Source: Tetraselmis striata
Taxonomy: Eukaryota; Chlorophyta; Chlorodendrophyceae; Chlorodendrales; Chlorodendraceae
NCBI GenBank assembly: GCA_006384855.1
Contig: VCJN01001300.1
Coordinates: 124,001-188,000, forward strand
Direction: 5' to 3'
Length of the DNA: 64,000 nt
Numbering within the stretch: position 1 is the stretch's first letter; every line of letters begins with the position of its first letter. Of this stretch, positions 43,885-53,836 are shown in pieces. The notes beneath the pieces were generated by a model. The model was not told the DNA's origin. It saw only the letters and a list, made by a program, of their open reading frames with translations, and searched no databases. The translations under genes and the position numbers were made by a program.

Positions 43885-46800
43885 AACCGACTACATATAT
43901 ATAGTAAGCACAACGCGCGAGATGCCGGAGCCGTACTAATGCGCGCGCTGAGGGGCGCATATCGGGTAGCATATATGGAACGAGCTGCAACATGCGGCAC
44001 CTCGTCCGGATGAAACCTTGTACGCGTTCCGCGGGGCGGCGCACTATGGTCATTACGCGAATAGCTCCGAAACCAGTCTGATAAACCGCAGCACGCGGCT
44101 TACTGCGGGCCTCACATAGCGCGCAATGGGGGTGAACATGCGGCCTAGCATGAATATCTCAGGTGAGGCAAAGTAACACGTTGCGTCACGCCGCCGCACT
44201 CCGGATGGCCGCTCGGAGCCGTTCCGCGGCCGGTGGCCGACAAACCGTATCACGCCCGTGCCTTTATGTGCCCATGCACGGCACGGGCTACACCGCATCG
44301 TATGTATGAAATGCGGGCCGAGGAGACGCGAGTTGAGGAAAGCACGTGTTGGGGGAGACACATGCAAGGCAACACGCCGCGACTATTCATGCTAACCGCC
44401 CGGCGCCGTTTAGAGTAGCAAACCGCGACGAGGCGCGTGAATGATCATGTATATATGTGCCCCAATAAGCATGGCGCGCGCACGATTCGTGGGCCGTATA
44501 CCAATGCGCGCCGCTGGACGCGCGTAGCGGGTAGCATCTTTCGAACGAGCCAAACACGCGGCCATATGCCGCACCTCGTCCGGATTAGTGCTCGTAGCAC
44601 TACGGTTGCACGGCGCGACGCCGTAAACCGTATAGCGGCCATACCAATGTGGGCTGGCCCACGCACGGCACGCGCTACACCTTTACCGGAGCGTTCACAA
44701 CGCGCGCCGAGGAGACGCGGGCATAGGCAAGCATGTGTCGGACGAGAGAAATACTAAGCGACGTACCGCGGCCAATTCTCGATGACCGCTTGGGCGGTTG
44801 CAATGTGCGGATCTGTGAGCGGTAACGCGCCCCACGACTATATATATGCCACAAGCACCACGCGCGAGATGCCGGAGACGTATCAATGCACGCCGCTGAG
44901 GGGCGCATATCGGGTACATATCGGGAGCATATATGGAACGAGCCAAAAACACGCTGCAATATGCGGCACCTCGTCCGGATGAAACCTTGTACGCGTTCCG
45001 CGGGGCGGCGCACTACTAGGGTCATTGTGCGAATAGCTCCGAAACCAGTCTGATAAACCGCGGCACGCGGCTTACTGCGGGCCTCACATAGCGCGCAATG
45101 GGGGTGCACATGCGGCCTAGCATATCTCAGGTGAGTCAAACACGTTGCGTCACGCCGCCGCACTCCGGATGGCCGCTCGGAGCCGTTCCGCGGGGTGGCC
45201 AATAAACCGTATTGCGCCCGTGCCTTTATGTGCCCATGCACGGCAAACATACTTATATGGCTACACCGCATCGTGTGTATGAAATGCGCGCCGAGAAGAC
45301 GCGAGTTGAGGAAAGCACGTGTTGGGGGAGACACATGCAAGGCAACACGCCGCGACTATTCATGCTAACCGCCCGGCGCCGTTTAGAGTAGCAAACCGCG
45401 ACGCGGCGCGTGAATGATGACGTATATATGTGCCCCAATAAGCACGGCGCGCGCACGATTCGTGCGCCGTATACCAATGCGCGCCGCTGGACGCGCGTAG
45501 CGGGTAGCATCTTTCGAACGAGCCAAACACGCGGCCATATGCCGCACCTCGTCCGGATTAGTGCTCGTAGCGCTGCGGTTTCACGGCGCGACGCCGTAAA
45601 CCGTATAGCGGCCATACCAATGTGGGCTGGCCCACGCACGGCACGCGCTACACCTTTACCGGCGGGAGCGTTCACAACGCGCGCCGAGGAGACGCGGGCA
45701 TAGGCAAGCATGTGTCGGACGAGAGAAATGCTAAGCGACGTACCGCGGCCAATTCTCGATGACCGCTTGGGCGGTTGCAATGTGCGGATCTGTGAACGGT
45801 AACGCGCCCCACGACTATATATATGCCACAAGCACCACGCGCGAGATGCCGGAGCCGTACCAATGCACGCCGCTGAGGGGGGCATATCGGGTAGCATATA
45901 TGGAACGAGCCAAAAACACGCTGCAACATGCGGCACCTCGTCCGGATGAAACCTTGTACGCGTTCCGCGGGGCGGCGCACTACTAGGGTCATTGTGCGAA
46001 TAGCTCCGAAACCAGTCTGATAAACCGCGGCACGCGGCTTACTGCGGGCCTCACATAGCGCGCAATGGGGGTGCACATGCGGCCTAGCAAATCTCAGGTG
46101 TGTCAAACACGTTGCGTCACGCCGCCGCACTCCGGATGGCCGCTCGGAGCCGTTCCGCGGGGTGGCCAATAAACCGTATTGCGCCCGTGCCTTTATGTGC
46201 CCATGCACGGCAAATATACTTATATGGCTACACCGCATCGTATGTATGAAATGCGCGCCGAGGAGACGCGAGTTGAGGAAAGCACGTGTTGGGGGAGACA
46301 CATGCAAGGCAACACGCCGCGACTATTCATGCTAACCGCCCGGCGCCGTTTAGAGTAGCAAACCGCGACGCGGCGCGTGAATGATGACGTATATATGTGC
46401 CCAAATAAGCACGGCGCGCGCACGATTTGTGAGCCGTATACCAATGCGCGCCGCTGGACGCGCGTAGCGGGTAGCATCTTTCGAACGAGCCAAACACGCG
46501 GCCATATGCCGCACCTCGTCCGGATTAGTGCTCGTAGCGCTGCGGTTTCACGGCGCGACGCCGTAAACCGTATAGCGGCCATACCAATGTGGGCTGGCCC
46601 ACGCACGGCACGCGCTACACCTTTACCGGCGGGAGCGTTCACAACGCGCGCCGAGGAGACGCGGGCATAGGCAAGCATGTGTCGGACGAGAGGAAATGCT
46701 AAGCGACGCACCGCGGCCAATTCTCGATGACCGCTTGGGCGGTTGCAATGTGCGGATCTGTGAACGGTAACGCGCCCCACGACTATATATATGCCACAAG

Positions 46801-47650
46801 CACCACGCGCGAGATGCCGGAGCCGTACCAATGCACGCCGCTGAGGGGCGCATATCGGGTAGCATATATGGAACGAGCCAAAAACACGCTGCAACATGCG
46901 GCACCTCGTCCGGATGAAACCTTGTACGCGTTCCGCGGGGCGGCGCACTACTAGGGTCATTGTGCGAATAGCTCCGAAACCAGTCTGATAAACCGCGGCA
47001 CGCGGCTTACTGCGGGCCTCACATAGCGCGCAATGGGGGTGCACATGCGGCCTAGCATATCTCAGGTGAGTCAAACACGTTGCGTCACGCCGCCGCACTC
47101 CGGATGGCCGCTCGGAGCCGTTCCGCGGGGTGGCCAATAAACCGTATTGCGCCCGTGCCTTTATGTGCCCATGCACGGCAAATATACTTATATGGCTACA
47201 CCGCATTGTATATGTATGAAATGCGCGCCGAGGAGACGCGAGTTGAGGAAAGCACGTGTTGGGGGAGACACATGCAAGGCAACACGCCGCGACTATTCAT
47301 GCTAACCGCCCGGCGCCGTTTAGAATAGCAAACCGCGACGCGGCGCGTGACATATCATGTATATATGTGCCCAAATAAGCACGGCGCGCGCACGATTCTT
47401 GAGCCGTATACCAATGCGCGCCGCTGGACGCGCGTAGCGGGTAGCATCTCTCGAACGAGCCAAACACGCGGCCATATGCCGCACCTCGTCCGGATTAGTG
47501 CTTGTAGCGCTGCGGTTTCACGTGCGGCTTGTTAGCCGCATAGCGGCCATACTAATGTGGGCTAGCCCACGCACGGCACGCCCTACACTACCGGAGCGTT
47601 CACAACGCGCGCCGAGGAGACGCGGGCATAGGCAAGCATGTGTCGGACGA
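43885..47650. repeat. higher-order satellite: ~970-bp dimeric unit, about 3.9 copies
   Basis: The landmark GCGCGAGATGCCGGAG starts at about 43915, 44862, 45839 and 46807. AGCACGTGTTGGGGGAGACA starts at 44341, 45314, 46281 and 47251. Spacing is 967-977 apart from the shortened first unit. Units look ~97% identical. Within a unit two related monomers alternate, one near 570 bp and one near 395 bp. Both carry an ACCAATGC.CGCCGCTG block, a GCATAT/CTT.CGAACGAGCCAAA block, a GGCACCTCGTCCGGAT block and CGCGCCGAGGAGACGCG. The longer monomer has about 180 bases of extra sequence. Frames up to 328 aa run across units but are not under visible coding constraint. The layout is that of centromeric-type higher-order repeats; the function is inferred. 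Confidence 0.9.
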
Positions 47651-47664
47651 GCTCGACGGGAATT

Positions 47665-47690
47665 AGCTCCCCCCCCCCCCCCCCCCTCCC
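47665..47690. repeat. C tract closing the satellite array
   Basis: A run of about 17 C follows GACGAGCTCGACGGGAATTAG where satellite similarity stops. A second C run of about 20 is at 47857-47876. The ~135-bp repeat begins soon after. Confidence 0.85.
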
Positions 47691-47879
47691 ACGAGGGCTG
47701 ACAAGTAGGTCTTCCTCCCATGTGAAATAAAATGATGCCACATTCGGCCTTGTATTCAACTGTGGATGGCACCTTCCGCATGTCTCGTCGGCAACACATC
47801 ACGATAGGTACCGTGTCAACGTGTAGTCGTGATAAGTAGAGTATATTTGTCACCGCCCCCCCCCCCCCCCCCCCCCACT

Positions 47880-48640
47880 TGGTTACTAACATATAGTGTC
47901 ACGCGAAGTATCGTGTCAACGTGCAGTAGTTACATATTTATGTAGGTTTGATTTGACCCGCAATCGGTCATTGTCAGATAAACCCGCTGACAACGGCACC
48001 GACCCGCTTAGTGGCACGATTTAATCGTGTCAAGGTCACGTCGTGTGAAGTAGGGAACACCATTGTAAGCAACGATATATCATGTCAACGTTAACTTGCT
48101 ACATGTGCGGCAGTATTTTATCACCCACGATCATTCGAGTATGCGGCCGCCGTGTTATCATCAACCCGGACGGACAGTATATCCCCCAAGCGCACAGTAG
48201 TGCTAGTAACGATACATCGTGTCAACGATAAATCGTTACAATTGAGGTAGTTTTTTATCACTCGCGATCGTTCATACGAGTATGTCACCAACCCGGACAA
48301 AAGTCACGCTATATGGGGGTCTACGTGAAATCAATACACGTCGCGAAGGCCGGACATTACGTTCGCCGGACATTATATCGTTATAGGAGTGTATGGCCGC
48401 TGTGTTATCGTCAACCCGGACGTCCGGTATTCCCCGATCGCACAGTGTTAGAAACGATATATCTTGTCAGCGATAAATCGTTACAAATGACGTTGTTCTT
48501 TGTCACCCATTATCGTTTATGACTTGCTTTGTAACCCCAATAAACAGACGATATGCCTATCAGCCGCATGACGGTAAGTCGTGTCACCTCCACATCGTGA
48601 CAAATAGGGTAGTGTCATTCGTAGTGTCGTCAATAATCCA
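47880..48640. repeat. ~135-bp tandem repeat array, block 2
   Basis: Same family as 15160-16620: AACGATATATC.TGTCA.CG, AAATCGTTACA, ATCACCCACGATCATTC, CATCAACCCGGAC and AGCGCACAGT. About five or six diverged units are present. The two arrays lie about 32 kb apart in this window, each in a repeat-rich block. Confidence 0.75.
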
Positions 48641-49950
48641 ACACGCGATTATACTATAATAACGAGCAACTGCTCGCATGCCCTTCATCAGTCGAGGGTG
48701 TGGGGTACACATGGCGGGGATCATACATACATACACTTTCCGACGAGCATGAGGCGAAGCAAACGGTGGCCGTCAGCCCACGACCGCGAAACCAACGGGG
48801 CCAACTCGTGGGCGGCTGCTTCGGGAGGGCGGGGGGCCGAATGCGGCATGAGGCCGGCGGCCACACGTGCGGCGGAACTGTTTCCGCCACACATGAGACC
48901 TCCCGTAGCTTGCGTTTCCGCCACCCTTGTCATAGCCATGGAACATATATCAGTTGACACGCATTATCGTTGACACGGAAATACTCACCCCTATATTGGT
49001 TAAGCCTTCCATGATACGAAGGACCATGCTCTTGAAGAAGGTCGGCCCCTTGTCGGCATTCGCCTTACACCGTCGCAACACCCCACTCAGGGGCAGCTCT
49101 AGCAAAAGGGCATGGGAGTCCACCGCCATCATGTGCGGCAGACTCCATTCATACACCGCCTTGAAGGCCTCATTCGATGTTTCCTCTTGCAGAAACTCCA
49201 ACGGGACGTGGGGCGGCCACGAAGCGAACGACACCCCGGTCACAACGCCACTTTCGAAGTACATGCAACCGGATGAGTGTTGGCTGGACAGTCAGTAAGT
49301 GCTGCTTAATACATGTATTTCCGGTATTAATATGCACAATGGCGTATCAATGCATCATTAAAATCGTGACAAATATGAAATGTTCGTCAATATACCTAGC
49401 ATGGACATTCCGGCCCCGGCCAATACCGACACGATTGAGCTCGTCAACGAGAACCCGCTACACATTCGCCGGTTTTGCATGGATGGTACTTGCCCATCGA
49501 ACGTAATAACTACGGCGCTACCCGTATCATCGTTAACACTCGTAATCATCGTGAATTTATGTCATAGGTCATGGGCGGCTCGCACCTCGTGGAATGGAAC
49601 TCGTTCACCGTTTCCCAGCTCCAAAAAGATTCTTCGCGATTGGAATGTGTTATAGCCATCCCCGGCAAAACATGCGCCGTGATTACTGCTTTTTGGACAA
49701 CAACCCTCCCACCGGGCAAGTCCTCGATAAGGAGCGGTTCGTAGCCGATGTCCGCTCACTTGAAGGCCATTGCTTGCACTTCCGCCACATGCTTGTTTTA
49801 GTGCCACAAGGTTGGGGTCCATGTGACTGCCGGGTCTACCTCCCCCCAATACCCCGTGCACGCCAGCTGCCAGGAAAGATTCCACGGTCCCGAGAACGGG
49901 ATCGTAAGTTATTGCCACGGACGGCAGACCTGCACTACGGCGCCAACCTT
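48640..49950. other. region with overlapping medium frames, probably decayed mobile DNA
   Basis: Plus frames of 109-148 aa and minus frames of 104-118 aa (for example FLQEETSNEAFKAVYEWSLP near 49150 on the minus strand) overlap, with no family I recognise and no consistent splicing. The position directly upstream of a family D copy suggests this may be the 5' part of that element. Confidence 0.35.
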
Positions 49951-49959
49951 CGCGGAGGT

Positions 49960-50520
49960 GGGCTCCAATTTCTGCGTTTCGCCGGCGGGCATAGCGAGAG
50001 CGCTTGGTGTGCCCAGCCTGAGACTATGGGCCAATGCTAGTCCGCGGGCATCCATGACCACGCTTGGGAGCGGAGAGGGTGCCCTCCCCCTAAATACGCG
50101 GCGCACTATCCTCCACCGTAGAGGATCCCCCGCCGCTGACGCCACCCGGTGCCGCTACTACGGAAGAAAGGTCGGCCACCCTTGCCGCCGAAGTACCCCC
50201 CCCCCCCCCCCCCCCCACCCGTTGTCGCCGCCTCGACAAACATGTCGGGAAGACAGCTTATGTCGAGCAAAAGGAGGTATGGCCGCCAGTTCCCTGAGCG
50301 GATGGTGCCGCAGTAAACCTTTGTGGGCAGTGGGTGCTCTTTCTTGCGTCAGGGTTTCGAATTTGAAATTGAACACCCATACTGCGATATTGTACCTCGA
50401 TATTTGCACCGCCATATCGTTGCACCGCGCGGCTGGCTGGGCGTGTAAGCCCTAGCTGTGCGAGTGGGACGCTAGGATATACGCGCCCCGCGAAGGGAGC
50501 ATTGGGAGCGAGGGCTGAGG
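49960..50520 (+). mobile_element. repeat family D copy 3
   Basis: The match to 11580-12035 (inverse) covers the GCCGCCGAAGTAC + C-run junction and the region around TTCCCTGAGCGGATGGT.CC. The 3' portion continues into the segment also found at 17.0-17.1 kb (ATATCGTTGCACCGCGCGGC to ATACGCGCCCCGCGAAGG). A TAA interrupts the PERMVPQ peptide, so any protein is dead. Confidence 0.65.
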
Positions 50521-50774
50521 TGCATTAGGCCTCTTCTTAGCAGTAAAAAGTTATCCGGGAAACGGTATGGGATATTCGCCGAAATACCCGCACGACAAAT
50601 TCGCGGCGGGCGCAAGCAGTATTTCAAAAGGCATTTCTTACAAGTAGTGAGGTAGTTAAAAAATACTCGCGCGCTCGGGTAGGTATTAGTCGTCGCTATC
50701 TGATGACAGCAGGAGTATGTGATGACGCCCTGTCCGTATGATACAGGTATGACTTTCTATTTATTGAGATAATG

Positions 50775-50960
50775 TAGTACATTCCTTGCCCGCTCGGTTG
50801 CTGAGCGGTCGTCTCGTATGCGAGAGGTCCCGGTATCGATTCCTGGTCACTGTTTTCGGCAATATCGGCCAGGCGAGTTCTGTGTTTACCCGGTTGACGC
50901 ATTAGCCCGCCGTATTATTGTACTAAGGCAGCAATGGTGTAATAGAGGCTAGCCGCGCAG
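50775..50960 (+). mobile_element. tRNA-derived SINE copy 3
   Basis: It contains CCGCTCGGTTGCTGAGCGG, GTCTCGTATGCGAGAGGTCC, GGTATCGATTCCTGG (B box with one extra base), TTTCGGCAATATCGGCC, GTTTACCCGGTTGACGCATT and AGCCC. The order equals copies at 3.1 and 25.5 kb. The anticodon stem-loop cannot form a normal 7-nt loop, so this is not a working tRNA. Confidence 0.6.
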
Positions 50961-51059
50961 CTTCGCGGGTTTTACCGGTCGTCGCGGTTGCGTGTGTCGG
51001 CGAGGATCCCAAGACCGGTCGCGTGGTTACGGGACTAACCGATTAATTAATTGCCTGCG

Positions 51060-51120
51060 TCGAGCCCCCCCCCTCCCCCCCGCCCCCCCCGCCCCCGCCC
51101 CGCCCCGCCCCGCCGGCAGG
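51060..51120. repeat. C-rich simple sequence with CCCCG units
   Basis: C runs of 7-9 are broken by single T or G, then by four to five CCCCG repeats. A CGCCCGCCCGCC run follows at 51235-51252. The reverse strand could form G-quadruplexes. Confidence 0.9.
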
Positions 51121-51875
51121 TCAGGTCGACCATGACAGGCCGGGACAGAAAAGGCCAGGATAGGACGCCACAAGGTCGGGACAGCTTTATTTTCTTGTTG
51201 CAACCGGCTCCGCTCCGCAGGCAAGATTGCCCCCGCGCCCGCCCGCCCGCCCGCGGTCAAACCGGCATGCCTGAGCGCCCCATCGCGTAAAAGCTAGTCC
51301 TTAACCGAGCGGTATCCGCCCCTGTGCTGTCGGCCCTGTCCGGCCGGCAACTCGGGGATCCCCTTATACCTCGCGCCTTACCCCTTATACCTCGCGCTAG
51401 AGAATGTTTGCCATGACTATACCTACCGCATTACCGAGTTTTCCCGCCTGGTACAACATAACCGTAGCTCTGGTACCGATATGGGCAATCGCGCGCCACC
51501 GGGTGCAGCCGTCATAGTGACGGGGTTCGCCCTTGGACGGCTGGGCGCCTGGCCGGGGGCGCTGGGGCGTCCGTGCGTCGTGTGTGTTGTTGGGGGGATG
51601 CCATCGCCACCACATGCCTTTTGGAGCCGCGTCGATCGGGCGTTTAATGGCCGGCCCTCGGCCATTCCGAAGATCGATCGTGTGTTGCAGCGGGATGGGC
51701 TAGTGCGCTTTGATGTGTAATATACCCAAGGGCAGGGTGCGCATGTGCGCTAGCGTTTACAACGTTTTGCAGGCCCGTGGGGGTGGTACTTACGGGAACA
51801 CCGCTCGTACTGGGATCGCCACGCCTCCCGCCCTCCCTCTCCTCCCCACCCCTTGCCCTGTCCCTTCCCTCCCAT

Positions 51876-53195
51876 GCCCGCCCACCTGTGCGTCGTGACG
51901 CTTAATGTGAATGGGTTGTCTTCTAAGGTTGAGGATGTTGGCGCGCTGCTGATCGAGCGATCCGTATATGTCCTGCTCAAGGAGACCACGGTTAGGGCGA
52001 CCGATATGCGAGTGCGTTTTGATGGGTACTCTGACTACTATTCGTCGGTGACCGCGTTGCATCGGAACGTGGGTGTTGTGTGCTGTTAGTCCGGTCGCCG
52101 TACCGGGCGCGGGCAGTCGGCGCGCCCCACCCATGTTGGACATGTGTCCGGGCGGGGGGAGGTTGCAGTGACTCCGCGGCCACTATATTTATCTCGGCCT
52201 ATTTGCCCAACGGCTCACAGGGGGAACCGTATCGGGACCGCCTGCGCGAAGAGTTGGCGCGGCTTCGGACGAGTTATCCGAGGGATATGATCGTGGTGGG
52301 GGGGGGATTGGAAAATGGATGAAACGGAGTTGCCGGTTCTACTCGGGCGTTGGCGGTGCCTTCCCGGTGGTAAGCCCATGTGGCCGCGGGATGCATCGGC
52401 GCGCGAACGCGGTACTTGTCGGAGGGGCAGCTGCCGCGGTCTCGACCACTTCATCGCATGGCCTCCCACCATAGCCCCCCCCCTCCCCCCCCCCCCCCCC
52501 CTCTCTCGCCCTCGGCATGGGCATGACCTACTCTTGGGACACCTCCGATCACTTCCCCTGTCTTGTCTTCTTTCCCTGTATATGTCGGTGAAGTGCCCGC
52601 AGTGGGGGTATCACCGTCATAATTTTGGGTTGTTAATAGATCCGGAGTTCAAGGATTTTTTTAGGAGTCAGGTTATTGCGTCAACATCTGAGGACTTAAC
52701 TGCCTTAATTTTGGGTGGGGTCCCCCCCCCCCCCCCCCCCCCCTCACGGCGCCCTGGATTTTACTGGGAATGGTAAATTTTTCCAGTTATGGCGTCGGGC
52801 CCTCCCTCACATTGCTTTTTTTGTGGCACATGTATCGCACTCCCGAAATGCTTTGCTCCGCGGGTTGGGGCTTGCCCCAATTCGCATTACTCGAATGGGC
52901 CGACGCCCAAACGGGTAGGGCGGACCTTTCGTGGTCGTCAGTGCCGGCGGGTATTTTCATGGCAGTGTTTTAGACGGTGATCCAACAGTGTTGGAAATTA
53001 CATCACTGGTATCTAATTAGTCCTGCAGAATGCTCCGGCAATTTGCTTGATGACTAAGGATTACAACAGAGCGTCGCCTAGGGGTACCCAGGGCTTTCCG
53101 TTATTTATGCTGGACGATTCCTGCCTAAACCGCCGTCGTAGAGACGCTACGCTGCAAGGGCCAGTCCTGTCCCGGGGGCGGAAAAAAAAGGCTAG
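51876..53195 (+). pseudogene. LINE family A copy: AP-endonuclease start joined to 3' part, reverse transcriptase absent
   Basis: The frame MPAHLCVVTLNVNGLSSKVE followed by DVGALLIERSVYVLLKE is the N-terminus of an exonuclease-endonuclease-phosphatase (APE-type) domain. After a frame change it continues as FISAYLPNGSQGEPYRDRLR and DMIVVGG and, shifted again, as CRGLDHFIAW near the usual end of that domain. The GD.N active-site segment is altered (GGGLENG). C runs at 52480-52502 and 52724-52743 follow. Then comes the 3' module shared with 18.8-19.5 kb (DLTALILGG, HMYRTPEMLC, LLEWADAQTGRA). The tail closes with GCCGTCGTAGAGACGCTA, CCCGGGGGCGG and an A-run at 53183-53190. About 2-3 kb expected for the reverse transcriptase is missing. 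Confidence 0.7.
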
Positions 53196-53836
53196 GGGGA
53201 TGCTTCCGTAAATGCTGCTGTTGGTGCTGCCGCTGCGCCGCGCCCGATAATATGACGAATGCTGCGTTGCGCCCTCAGCATCAGCTCCGGCCGAGGCACC
53301 GCGGTATCTGCTATTGTCGCACGCTTCTGCTCTTGGGACCAGCCGCTGGAGCCCCACGACAGACACTACTTCCACCGGAGACTACCGCAGTTGTGTAGAT
53401 AGAATGGTAACGTGACACGTTGGTCAGGTGTCCTCCAGCCCCCGCGCACGGGGACTGTAGTTGCCGGTAACCAGCATCATCTGATATGATGCGTCGGCTG
53501 GCGGTTGCTCATATTATCCCCATATTGGGTGACGGTTGGAGAGGGGGGGGGGGGGGGGGGGGGCGTCTGCATCGGAAGGGCAAGGGCCTGGCCAAGAGCT
53601 GCGCCAGGGAAGCGTGCGTCCCAAGCCCCTAAAACACCGCCGCTAGCACCTTGCTAACAACCCCAGTCTGTTGCCTGACCTCGACCGGCAGGTCGGAGCA
53701 TAGTCCACCGTGATACATACAGCCGCTGGCCGCCCCATCGGCACTACGTGACGGTAACAACCCGCCGGCCCGCGAAAGTTCGCGCTCCGCGGCGGCTGCA
53801 TCGCTCGACTACAAGGCACGTCGGAGCGGCGGCACG
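53196..53836 (+). other. upstream region of the CCDC81-like gene
   Basis: No exon is seen. There is a 21-nt G run at 53543-53563. The promoter of the next gene is inferred to lie here; I see no specific element. Confidence 0.3.

Noticed and set aside
46220-47206. 328-aa minus-strand frame as a gene
   Set aside because: It lies entirely inside the higher-order satellite. Comparable frames occur in several phases of each unit, there is no recognisable domain, and unit length changes break the frame.
50775-50850. functional tRNA gene
   Set aside because: The B box is good, but the anticodon stem-loop is malformed, the B box has an extra base and no proper acceptor stem pairs. It shares a body with SINE copies elsewhere.
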